From Linyphia triangularis (Eukaryota > Arthropoda > Arachnida > Araneae > Linyphiidae), in contig OZ021732.1 in the NCBI GenBank assembly GCA_963978545.1, positions 34,674,123 through 34,738,122 of the forward strand: 64,000 bases of DNA, read 5' to 3'. The notes under the pieces are model-generated. The model saw nothing but the letters and a program-made list of their open reading frames with translations. It had not been told where the DNA came from and ran no database searches. The position numbers and the translations under genes are program-made. Below, in pieces: positions 1-11,010 of the stretch (within the stretch, counting starts at the first letter, position 1; the number at the start of each line of letters is the position of its first letter).

Positions 1-2
1 AA

Positions 3-290
3 GCGTCAAACGGAACAAAAGAAATTCTAAGTGTTTGGCCATCACCCAACTGTGTAAGAACGTTCCCATTTATAGGTGAAAACGCGTCTGAACGTCTAGT
101 TTCAGAAGAAAAAAAGAAGGTTCCACAAACAGCCGATGAAATATTCCGATGGTTAAAAAAGAAGGACGCATATAACCTTTGTCTCTTTAATGAAAGCGCA
201 TCAGTTGGAAGTAAATGGAAAATCTTAGCTATTCCATTTCCTGATCGATACTTGGATTACACCCAGTTTTATTTGGTATCAGATGACTGA
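3..290 (+). CDS. 3' part of an unrecognised protein, cut by the window edge
   Basis: The frame starting at base 3 stays open for 95 codons and ends in TGA at 288-290. The peptide is soluble-looking and mixed in composition, unlike the Phe/Ile/Lys-rich translations of the surrounding AT-rich DNA. It has a Lys/Glu-rich middle (about residues 35-55) and a C-terminal part with KWKILAIPFPDRYLDY. Base composition drops sharply to AT-rich just after the stop, as expected at a coding/UTR boundary. There is no start codon or splice acceptor in view, so this is either the last coding exon of a gene lying to the left or the end of a mobile-element ORF. I do not recognise the family. A weak donor-like GGTATC near 274 would allow splicing before the stop, but nothing requires it. 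Confidence 0.5.
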   Translation, partial: ASNGTKEILSVWPSPNCVRTFPFIGENASERLVSEEKKKVPQTADEIFRWLKKKDAYNLCLFNESASVGSKWKILAIPFPDRYLDYTQFYLVSDD

Positions 291-2420
291 AAAAAAAAAT
301 TCAAATTGTGTAGTTTAGGAAGCTATTGGAATAGGTTTGGAGAGAATAAGTATTGGAACATTGCTTGACATGGAAATAATATGCAAAATATATGGGTATT
401 GCATCGGGTTCCATTCAATGCGTACAATAGTTCTTCTTGGATAGATGTCAGTATGTAAATGGAAATGATAAATTTCAGATGGACAAAGTTCTGAAAATGA
501 GTCTTTAGTTTGGAATTTGATGATTCATGGTTTTTTAATACTATACAAAAACTTGATGTATGCACCACATATAAAAGAGCTTAATATAAAAGAGCTTAAT
601 GTATTCGGTTTGGGAGAATGATAGTAAAAATATGCATTGGGTATATTGAAATTGATGTTATTCTTTGTGAATAGAAAGTTGGGTTAGTTTTTAAAACAAA
701 TAAGATCTGAGAGAAACATTACTTTTGTTAAAAGATTTGTTATTTTCTCAATATTCATGCACCACAAACAGTGATGTAAATCTCACTCAAGTAATTACAA
801 TAGATCGAACGAAACACATTCTTATCTGCTCATCAACTTAAATATAGGTTTTGTGACAAGGTATTGTCAATTATATTATTTTAGAGAACTATTTGATATG
901 TTAGGATTAGTACACTTTTTGTTTTTAGATTCTATATAATATTGAGGTTAATTAGCATTTAAAATAACAATAAGTTTATTGTTTGTTTTGAAACATCGTA
1001 TAATAGCTATAGCTTTTGCTATACTTATTCTGAATCTCAATACTCAATTTATTCAATTATTTTTTCTAAAAAACATTAAAAATCTTATTTAAAAAATATT
1101 TGGAAAATACACTTTTTATAACAACGTTTAACTTGTAAACTTTTTTTAATAAGAAATATTGGCAAAAATAATAATTTATCACGTAAATTAATTTTATCGT
1201 AGCGATAAAGTACTTAACCGCACTCATAGTGCTCAAATTTTATATAGTCTTGATATAGAAATGACTCATTTGCAGAAGATATTCATTGACTGGAGTTACC
1301 AATACTATTAATACATATATATATTCAAAATATTTTTGCTCGTGATTATAAAAAGTATTATAAGCAACATGTTTCGAATCTCTTTATTAAACTCGGTAAA
1401 TTATTAGGCTCGTGCTAATCGGCTCCTCAAATAAGCATTTTGCCTCGGTTACAAAAGCATAACTTTTGCAACAAAGTGCATAAATAACTATTTTTTCTTA
1501 AAATCATCTTCAAAATTTTTGACAAACATAATAATAAAATATACAGAACTTTTTGATAAACACAATAATAAAATATATTGAAGAATTATGTTTTATGAAG
1601 AAATTTTTTTTCATTAATCTATAAAACATAAATGCTACATTTCCAAATGTACAAAAATTCCTTATTCAGTGAAAATAATTTTCTATCTGTAACCGAACGA
1701 ATACTTTTCAGAACTATAAATCTATATAAAATGCCTAGTTGCCATTTTCAATTGTTTTAAAGTTATCATTTGATCACCGAGTTCTTAAAACTAGAGAGAA
1801 ATCCTCAAATCACAGTATTCATCTTCAAACTAGCTTTCGAAGCAAAAATTTAAAAGGTTGCTGAGAAAGCTACTTTAGAAATCAATAGCATTTGCTCGAA
1901 GAAGGGAATGAGTAGTTGGATACTTTCTCAACATTTAAAGAAACAGTCTTTCTACAATTTGATAGATAATATTTCACCACTTCTGTGAAACATAATATCT
2001 TTGTACCACAAACAATGTTTTAAAGTTTTTTTTCGACAACATTGTTATTGCTTAGTATCTAGTAGTGTTTTTATGCAAGTTAGATTATGAGATGATAAAT
2101 TTACTTAAAGTTTCAAATCAGCTACCTGAACATGTTTTAGAAATATTTATTATGAAAAAGTCATTAATTAATTATAAATCTATAAAGCTGTAAAAGTATT
2201 TGTTTATAGCAACATATTTATAAATCGCTATAGTCAATCACAAATCTAAAGCACAAAATAAGTATGAATATGAAATTAAAAAAATAAGATTAAAGTATGA
2301 GTGATGCGTTAGATAGAAATGATTTCTCTTAATAACTGAACTCTGATGGATAAGAAAAGGAATGTAAGAAAACTCTTAATAAAAAGATCTTGGCTTAAAT
2401 CTAATTTTTTTTAATTACAG
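291..2420. other. AT-rich non-coding stretch
   Basis: Immediately after the stop codon there is a short A-run and then plain AT-rich DNA. A frame at 323-568 (minus) has no family resemblance and is not supported. Part of this could be the 3' UTR of the preceding frame. No repeats with clear boundaries were seen. Confidence 0.5.
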
Positions 2421-2549
2421 GTGGTGAACTATTTATGTGAGTACCTATTAGAAACTCTAGAAAAAGCTAGGTACACATATTTGGTTTTGGAGGAGCTAAA
2501 CCAAAGAAATTTACATCATAATTATATATCAGTGTGAACATTTTCTAAG
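2421..2549 (+). other. candidate spliced exon (possibly UTR or non-coding)
   Basis: A pyrimidine-rich stretch ending TTTAATTACAG (acceptor) is followed 129 bases later by CTAAG|GTAAGT, a near-perfect donor. One frame is open from the first base for 38 codons (begins VVNYLCEYLLETLEK) and then meets TGA at 2535-2537, before the donor. If this is a real exon it either carries a stop codon ahead of a 3' UTR intron or belongs to a non-coding transcript. Such acceptor/donor pairs also arise by chance in AT-rich DNA. Confidence 0.22.
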
Positions 2550-3059
2550 GTAAGTATTCACATGCTGATTCCATTAAGATTCCATAAAAGATAAAATTAT
2601 GACATAAATCAACAAAATTTAGTTGACTAATGTAATTATTGAAATAGTTTTTAAACTATATTTTAATACACTTGTCTATGTGCAATATTACAATTAGATT
2701 TCCCAGATTAACAATTACTATTCAGTCACAATTTTATTATTTTTTATTTAGAAATGGTCCCCTTTTATTAAATAAAATTGTTTTTATATTTAAGATATTA
2801 AGCAGCGATCAACTTCTATCGTTTTGCACAAATTAAAATTATTATTAATATTTTTTTATTTTTTTATTTTAGTATTGGAAACATTTATATTTTTCTCACT
2901 TATTTTTTGGAAGTTGATTTTGTGTTAATAAATATCACATACGTAACAAATGAACTGTATTTGGCCATTAATAAAATAAAAAAATATAAAAATAACTATT
3001 TTATCTAAAATATCTAGTTAAAATTAGATAAATAACTAGCAACTATTTTGTAAAATATT
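2550..3059. other. AT-rich non-coding stretch
   Basis: Low-complexity A/T sequence with short T-runs. I see no gene, repeat boundary or other feature in it. Confidence 0.5.
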
Positions 3060-3960
3060 ATCAGTAGGAGCCTCCTGAAACGTCTCGTCCAGAGATATCG
3101 TCGCACAAGTAGGAAAAAAAATATTTTTGTTAAAACTTTTAATTGAAACCGAAATAGAATATTTAAGGAGATAGCTAAAAAACCATGCGATACACATGTG
3201 ATTTCAATCGTTTGCAATAGCGAACTTTTTATCTCTTCATTCTAATTTAACTTCGGAAAGGTTTCAAACCAGAAACACATGTCGTTTCGTGAATCCTCCA
3301 CCAAGGGACACAAGCCGATACTTCTAGAAACTTCCTTTTTATGTCCTTTGAACACTAAAACCTGACTATCGTTATCATCGAGTGTTGCCTTTCTTTCGAA
3401 TTCTTTGAAGATCCAGCCGCAACCCCTGAAGACCCATACACAAGACCCACGGATGGTGAAATCGAATTCCGAGAAACAATAAAATTGGTAATTGAAAAGC
3501 AAGCCGAACTTCTCAGAAGTAAAAAGGGGTCCCCGTATTCTTTTCTTTTTATATACGAAAAAAAGTATCGGAACTGTATCTGAAATCTTTACGCGAATAT
3601 AAAACCGAAGAGAACAAATTCCTATAAGTACCTCATAGTTCTAACGAGCTGGAAAAGTGTTTTTTGTTTGCTTTTGCAAGGTTCTCGTTAAACAGTGAGA
3701 TTCAGAAAAAAGGCTTGGATCAGACTCGCAGGATTTTATTTCGATGTTGTTTGAGCAAGGATACCATTGGGATAAAGTGGTTTTGTTTATGTTTTCTTGT
3801 TAAATGTAAGTACTTCTCGGGAATTAGAAAAACCCAAATAAACAGGGAAAGGCGTTTATTGCACGTATGAGGAAATTGATATTTTCAATCAATTCTGGAG
3901 ATTGGGCACGTATGAATAAGTAAGGAAGATAAGCAATATTTCATTCTGAGTATTCAGTGT
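3060..3960. other. GC-balanced island, function unknown
   Basis: Base composition is visibly more balanced than the flanks and the sequence is non-repetitive. Frames exist on both strands (3242-3502 minus, 86 codons; 3664-3870 plus, 68 codons). Longer chance frames are expected at higher GC, and neither shows a domain, a Met start in good context or convincing splice sites. It could be a conserved non-coding element, a promoter or an old exon. Confidence 0.25.
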
Positions 3961-5329
3961 AATAACAAACTTTTACTCTACTTATCGAAAAAATATCGAA
4001 GATGTAGAAGGAGATTAAAACTTTTCCATTTTCTTCGATTTTTGTTTATTCCACGAGGAGTAAGAAATCGAACTTTGGTTCTATTTTTGATAATACTGTC
4101 TCTGCTTATTTAGAATTGATTTTCTTTTCATTTTATTTGAAAAAATAATAAAACTAACTTGTGAAATGAGGCTATCTGAACTACTTACTTTAATCTATGT
4201 ATATTAAAATAACGCTCCTCGTAAGAAACATTACAAGTTAAACTAGACAAAGACAAAAATTATAAATATTTTCAAATTGATTGAAATATTAAGCTTAAAC
4301 ATATTAATTCGCAAATACATTCTCCATTTAATTTAATCTTAAATTGTAGATATTTCATTAATAAATTAGACATTTAGTATTTCCGTAAAAATCTGGTGCT
4401 TACATTTAAATGATTAATTTGTTAAATTACTCAATTGCTAAAAATAATTTTTGTTTTAGCATTGAAAAGTTAAATTGATGAATGAATGTAAAGATCATAT
4501 TGATATAAAATCTAACTGAATAGTTGTGAATAATTTTGATACTATCATTGATTTCAGTTTAATTATAATTTAAATTTTTTAATATAATCACTGTTATGCA
4601 TTTAAATATGTATAAGTGGACATTGCCAGGACATTGTTATTATAATTTATAATATACACGTAAAACTTAGCATGAAAGTCATGAAATAGTACATGATGAA
4701 TGAGATGCATAACTTGCATTCTTTTTAAATCTTCTTCATTAAGTGTTAGAAAGGTGAAGTATAACTGGTACCTTATTCTTTGTAGTGTAAGTTTCAAATA
4801 TATTATTTCAAAGTTGGGGAAAAAAAAAAAAAAGGAAATCTTCAAAGTAAAGTATAATTTATAAATAGCAATTCGAAATTTTCTTTTCAGGTGAAATTTA
4901 GGAATTAATAGTTGTGTTCAATAATATGGGAATTGAGCTTATTGTCCACTAATTAAAAACTTAACAAATTATGAGAAAATTATCAGCATGGTTCAATATT
5001 AAATATACACTTGAAATGTCTTTCGAAGACATTTATGTTTGAAAATGTTTAGGTCCTGCAGAGGGTTTACTGTTTCTTAACTATTTTTTTAATAGTCTAA
5101 AGATATCCCTAATGCCGGAGAAGTATAAGTGATTAAAATGCGTTTTTATAAACCTCAACTTCAGAATATTCCTCTGAGACCTTTTTAGGGATTTTTGGGA
5201 CACCACAGAATAAGCCATCTCTGCCAAAGCCCCATTCCCAACAATTTCTTTTAAGAAACAGTGAGAGCTTGTCAAAAGAAATAATACAGGGAAGTAGTAC
5301 CTATCCAATTATTAGAACTGATAAAAGGG
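3961..5329. other. AT-rich non-coding stretch
   Basis: Plain AT-rich DNA. The short frames at 4594-4845 and 5081-5308 (minus) are hydrophobic or low-complexity translations of A/T sequence and are not supported as genes. Confidence 0.45.
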
Positions 5330-5548
5330 GCAGTCTACTGGGTACTATTCAATACCTCCTTCCATTCGAAGTACTAGTCTTGGTCTCTAGGTAACCCCGG
5401 GAGGGTCATTGTCTTTTATGGGATTGAGGAAAAGAGAGAAAAAAACCTCTGAGATACTGATATATCTAGATGGATTGGGAGGTCTTGGTCTCTTATATCC
5501 CTAGACACATTGAATGATAGCTATGGAACTGTAAGAGGGGGGGGGGGG
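5330..5548. other. GC-balanced island ending in a 13-base G run
   Basis: A short block of higher complexity that contains TCTTGGTCTCT twice about 110 bases apart. It ends in an uninterrupted G run at 5536-5548. No reading frame of note. Confidence 0.25.
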
Positions 5549-5855
5549 AGAATTGGGAAGAAGATTTGATGGTTAAATTTAGAATGGTCGTAAGTTCAAT
5601 TGTGTTATGTTTTTATTGTAATTCGTTGATAAGTTTTTATGACAAATTAAATTTAATATAATTGTTTATAGGATTGAAGGGCTTAGTAGATAAAGGTAAA
5701 TGTGATAGATAATAAAAACTTGTATATTTGCAATGGATGATGTCATGTGTCATGGCAAGTTCTTAATTATACCTTGGCTCTCTAAAAGTTTTTTAGGTGC
5801 GAACATTTTAACTCGTGAAAGATGCCCAATGCATAAAATAATACAAGGGTAAATA

Positions 5856-5863
5856 GAATATTA
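5856..5863. repeat. left target-site duplication of hAT copy A
   Basis: GAATATTA directly precedes the CAG terminus. It matches TAATATTA at 8303-8310 at 7 of 8 positions. Eight-base duplications are the rule for hAT transposons. Confidence 0.7.
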
Positions 5864-6098
5864 CAGCGATTCTCAACCTGTGGGGCGCGCCCTCCTAGGG
5901 AGTCGCGAGCACACTAGTGGGGAGGCGCTAGAATATCCAAGAAAAAAATATTATTTAAAAAAATGGATTAACTGACTGAAAGGAAAACACACATACACAT
6001 AGAAAACAAAATACATTTCGACAAATTTAACAAATAAAGTAAATCAAAGCTTACTTAATCAAAACATACTAAATTAAAAAAAAAAAAATTAATAATTA

Positions 6099-7872
6099 TT
6101 AGTGATTTCCTTGGGCCTGTCTTGCAGAGTAAAGGTTTTCGAAGGAAGGCTTAATATTTGAAATAGCCACTCTCAGTTCTGTTTCTATATTTAGCCGAGA
6201 TCTATATTTTGTCTTCAAAGAAGCCACAGCAGAAAATCCAGTTTCACAAAGGTAGGATGTTGAAAATGGTAATAGAATGCAAAATGCCCTTGTTTTTAGT
6301 GCAGAAAAACCATCCTCTACTCCTGCCCAAAATTCAAATAGTGATTTATTACAAAATTGTCTTTTGGTTTCGCCACTTGTCTTGAAGTCAATGTATTTTT
6401 CTTCCTCATCAATTGAGAGTCCTTCGGGAGTCTTATGAAATGGATCCCTAACCCACTCGTAACTTGCTATCAGATTGTCGTCTGCAAGAAAATATTTTTT
6501 TAAATTCTTTGCCAGCATGGCTAAATGATTTTCAATGGTTTCAAAAACAACTTTTACATGTTCTTCTTCAGCCTTGCAAATTTTAGTACAATCATCCACA
6601 TTTGCAAACATTGTTAGGTTTTTTTGCTTTAAATTTCTGCTCCACAATTCCCATTTTCTACAAAAAGCATTAACTTTATCACTCGTATCCAACATATGTG
6701 TATTTGCTCCTTAGAGTTGAAGATTCAAGTTATCTAATTTCTCGAATATGTCGACTAAATACGGCTTCCGGTCTGTTTTCTTCTTCTAGGAAAATGGCGA
6801 TTTCTTCTCTTAATTCATAAACACTTTTCAAAAGTTTCCCAAGTGATAATCCTCTTGCCTCGCAATAAAATAGTAAAGCTAAATGTACTGAATCCATGCT
6901 TTTACTAAGTGCGGAAAAGATTCTCGATTTCAGGGGTCTCATTTTTATATAGTTTACTACGGTTACAACCGTAGTTAACACAATATTCAGACCAGGACTC
7001 ATTTCTTTCGAAGCCAAAGCTTCTCTGTGGATCATGCAATGTGTCCTGACGCACTGAGGCGATTTTTGTTTTACTAGTGATTGTATACCTTGGAATCTTC
7101 CGGACATTGAACGAGCACCATCGGTGCACATTCCGAAGCAATTTTTCAATTCTATGTTTGCCTCGTTCATAAAATCATTTAAAATAGCAAATAATGCAAG
7201 CGCTGTTGTTTGGAGTTCTATTGGATTGCAGAAAAGTAGTTCTACTGCTGACATATTATCACAAAATCGGCATAGGCAATTAAATGAGCATCTTTATTAC
7301 TATCTGTTGCTTCATCAAGCTGTATTGAAAACAGTTTGTCACGCAACTTTGAGAAAAGCTGACACTGTACATCTTCAGCTATATCATCAATTCGACGAGC
7401 AACAGTATCGTTTGAAAGTGGTATGGAATGCAATTGTTTCGAAAAATTATTTCCAAACATAGTTTCTACAATCTCAATAGATGCTGGCAAAATAAGCTCT
7501 TCACCAATGGTGTGAGGTTTTTTTTACATCTACTATATTATATGAAACTTTGTAAAATGTAATTAAATCTTTATATTTATATACAAAGTTTAATTCGAAG
7601 AATTCTCTGGGTTTGTTGACGTACTCACTATGAAGCGTTTCCAAATGTCTAATAAGTTTATTAGGTTTCATGCTGTCTGCGGCCAATTTTTTTGAACAAA
7701 TGATACACAGGGGCCTTTCTTCTACATTTACTTCAGTACTGGTAAACCCAAAATTTAAGTATTCTTGAGAATATTTTCTTGATTTTATTTTTTGAGCCAC
7801 GCTTGTCTGTGTACTTGTTGATGCTTGACTATCGTCGAATGCTCACTTACTTCCGCTTAAAAATTTATCCAT
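6099..7872 (-). pseudogene. hAT-Charlie (ZBED5/SCAND3-like) transposase relic, copy A
   Basis: The likely original start is the ATG at 7872-7870, by comparison with copy B; an in-frame TGA follows about ten codons later. In order, the pieces show: a BED-type zinc finger (CIICSKK then HLETLH) in 7501-7800; the hAT catalytic region with IPLSNDTVARRI and IQLDEATD in 7242-7490; CTDGARSMSG, THCMIHREAL and LSLGKLLKSVYELREEI in 6730-7254; and the C-terminal hAT dimerisation region with SYLCETGFSAVASLK in 6099-6695, ending at TAA 6101-6099. Successive pieces lie in different frames, so at least three frameshifts separate them. The family cuts and pastes DNA in the nucleus; this copy cannot encode a full protein. 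The plus-strand frame at 7124-7462 is a shadow. Confidence 0.9.
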
Positions 7873-7989
7873 GAGTCTGCATAAATCTGCTCGCGGGAAT
7901 ATTTAATATGGTGAATTGAAATTAAAACGAAAACATATATAACATACACATTCCCGATAGATTCAATACCGATAGAAGGATCGACTCGA

Positions 7990-8302
7990 ATGAGACTGGC
8001 TGGAATTGAAACTTGTGATATCGAACATTTTCCTTCTTCCTATGAGAAAACATTTGCTCTGCGCATGCTCGAGACGGCATCGGTTGGGTTCACTACCCAC
8101 TTGACAAAATGTCAGATGTGGTTTCTCACCAACGTTGGCTTGCTTTTACTCTTGTTTTGGCAGTTAGTTAATAATAATTTTAAAACAGAATCCAAAATAC
8201 TCAATATACATTATTGTTGCATACGTTTTATTGCAAGCGGGGGCGCGATGAAAATTATGATTGAAAACTGGGCCACGAATACTGAAAGTTTGAGAAACAC
8301 TG
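7990..8302 (+). other. non-coding right end of hAT copy A
   Basis: Sequence between the transposase start and the right terminus. It corresponds to 49980-50291 of copy B. A plus-strand frame of 122 codons running past the element end (to 8358) is fortuitous, because the homologous stretch of copy B does not preserve it. Confidence 0.55.
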
Positions 8303-8310
8303 TAATATTA
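8303..8310. repeat. right target-site duplication of hAT copy A
   Basis: TAATATTA directly follows the CTG terminus and pairs with GAATATTA at 5856-5863 (one mismatch). Confidence 0.7.
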
Positions 8311-10559
8311 TATTCAATTAAAATTTTATTATTTACAATGAATGATGTCATGTGCTAGGTAAATTTCTGATTATTATCTCGGCTCTTAACAGTGCTTAGT
8401 GATAACATTTTGTAGAATAAAAGATGCAATCTTTATGCAAAAGATACAAGAGTAAAATCTTTAAGAACAATAAATCAAAAGTTACTTTTTGAAAATTATT
8501 CCCTTCAATCAGACAGTTTTCAATTATAATTGTCATTTCTTGTAAAAAGATTTCTCACACCCATTATTTATATAAATATTTTGGCATTCAGGAACATGTA
8601 GTTTACTTTTTTTCTTCAAATAAATCCCTTAAACTGTAAACATGAATTAAATTGAAATTTTGTATTAAAAATTTTAAAGTCTTGATTTGTTAATATTATT
8701 TGAAGTAGAGCTATGTTATAGGACATTTGTATGCATTTAGGTGTGAATTGAACTGATTTTCTTCAAAAGCTTTAAAAAATACAATAAATTATGAAATCTA
8801 AAAAATATTTGATAACTTGAGATTGAATAATTAGAAGAATAGAATATTTTATTTATTTTGTAGACATATAATGACTTTACTGATCTTCTGAATATAGGAT
8901 GATTTCTCTTATCGTTGGGAAGTGAGTATTTGTAATGTAAAGGTCATTAATCCTTAATTACAGTTAACTAATTTTTATTTCAGTTCCTTAAAGTACTTCA
9001 AAGACAAATAATCATTTTTTCCCCAACTAAGTATCCTTAATTATTAAGTGTTTTGTTGTAATACCAAATGTGTTTTGTTTAACATATTTACTAATGAATT
9101 TAATTAGGAGTGAAGAATCAGATTTCATCATAGTTCAAGAAAACGGGAAATCAGGTTGTATTGAGTTCTTAACCTATTGCGTTTCTAATAAATATCCGTA
9201 TTTTATACTCTTAAGGAGGAAATATCTTCAATTTCAGTTTCCTCAATGATGTTACAGGTCTTGTAAATAGATAGATCTCTTTCAGCATTAAGACTAAGCA
9301 TAGTTGACACATTTATATAGGAAATATAAAGTTTGGTTTTAAAAGTTTCTTATGTTATTAGATCAACAATCTGTATTAATTTTACAGTTAGTACATAAAT
9401 AACCAAACACTTTCTTTTATAAATTATAGTTATTGCATGTATTAAAGCATCTATAACTACCTAACACCAGAAGATTTAAATTCATTTTAGTGGTAGGAAA
9501 ATGTAAATTTTTGCCTAGATATTATATCGCAAATAACTTTATACAAATATGTGAAAACAAAGGACACGTATTTTCAAATACGATAAAGATACGAATACAT
9601 AATAATGATATTATAAATATCGTATAAGCTTGTTGAAACATGTACAGATTCTATTATAACAACTGAAATATTTATTATGCAACTCAAATTGATAGAGTAA
9701 TATAATTTGAAATTCAAAATTTACTTTCTACTTGAGTTGTTTATTAGGTTAGGCTTCAGCTACTCAACTAAAAGAATGATAAAATATATTTCCTAGAAAA
9801 TAAACCAATTTATTGTTTTTGTAGAAAATGTTTATAACAACATATTTACCCAAAGCTGATTTAAAACGTATATAAACATGCCTGCAAATTTTCAGTTTGA
9901 GAAACAAATTTTAGACAGAAGAGTATTCAATTTTAAAATTCAAATGGATGTAAAACTCACAAACGAAGAGAAATGTAATCGAAAAGAACACTTTCATGAT
10001 CCCATATATATGTAACTAAGTCATAAATTGTTTTCTTTGAATTTTTTTTAACTCAAGTGTTTGACAAAATTTAAAACACAGCTATTGAATTTACACTACC
10101 ATGACTGAAAATAAACTTAGTAAGACATTGAAATAAAACTCCCCCTAAAATAGGCTAGCGCAGTAAAATTCGGCAACAGGATTCCTTTCATAACGTTTAT
10201 CTCATCATAAATTTCTTTTACTACATTTCAACTTTAGACTTCATCTATAAACATAAATTTAAACATAAAACAGAAAGGTAGTACTTAAAACATATAAAAT
10301 GAGTTCCCCACTCTACGCACACTTCAGATCATTGAATGGGACTTTTACAAAGAAAGAAAGAAAGAAAATTACTGAATAGGACGGAAAATGTATGAAATTG
10401 AAATGAGCCACCAAAAATACTTAAAGCTACAAAAAAGAAAAGTTTAAACTAAAGAAAAAACTACTGAGTATTTGCATAATAAAGAATGTTGTTGTATGTA
10501 TGATAAATGCTAACTTTAAATTCAACTCAAACTCCTTTTTTTTAGATTTTTTTTTATTT
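8311..10559. other. AT-rich non-coding stretch
   Basis: Plain AT-rich DNA with no reading frame of note. A short GAAA-type microsatellite (AAGA units) lies near 10350-10367. I see nothing else in it. Confidence 0.5.
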
Positions 10560-11010
10560 TAAAAGTCGTCTTTTTCTCAATCTCTTAGTGCCTACCAAGA
10601 TCACACGAGAAGGAGACGTTTTGAATAAATAAATGATACAAAAGTTTATTCCGGATAAAAATCTACTTATATTGATGGATTTCACGCTTTTTCTGTTTTA
10701 AGTTTTCCGTTTTATGCCTGGAAGTTTCGCCGGGTGTCGCATTTCTCAGACTTCCTTAGGATTTCGTCGGGAGGAGTGTTATTTTCAGGATTTGTACTTT
10801 GGGGATTTTCTTTTATCAGTGAAAAACGCGAATAAACAAATATACACGCTTTTACTACTTCTTACATCGGAGAAAGATACATTGCATTCTTTGTAGGAAA
10901 GTGTTCAAATTTGTGCGTGGCTTTAGGTTCGTGTAAAACTTTCGCTAGATTTTCTGTCACTTAAGTGATGAAAAAAATTATGAGGCTTTCGACGCTAAGC
11001 GACAAAAGGG
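10560..11010. other. GC-balanced island
   Basis: Higher-complexity block with several CpG-containing words. A 60-codon frame at 10714-10896 (plus) starts with ATG but has no recognisable domain and ends in low-complexity Leu/Thr; it is not supported. Candidate regulatory or conserved non-coding sequence. Confidence 0.22.

Larger units (their letters stand above)
5864..8302 (-). mobile_element. hAT-Charlie-like DNA transposon, copy A (2439 bp, decayed)
   Basis: The left end reads CAGCGATTCTCAACCTG. The right end, read inward on the other strand, starts CAGTGTTTCTCAAACTTTC, giving imperfect terminal inverted repeats of about 16 bp of the Charlie type. An 8-bp near-perfect target duplication flanks the element. 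The interior carries one transposase gene on the minus strand, broken by frameshifts and a stop. It is the same family as the copy at 47469-50291, and most positions can be aligned by eye. Relative to copy B, copy A lacks a few dozen bases near 6750 and has no AT expansion. It is a dead element; any activity would need transposase from elsewhere. Confidence 0.9.

Noticed and set aside
6905..7141. 78-codon minus frame overlapping the transposase
   Set aside because: Shifted frame over the same region; the real frame carries CTDGARSMSG and flanking motifs.
7124..7462. 112-codon plus-strand frame
   Set aside because: Antisense shadow of the hAT transposase relic.
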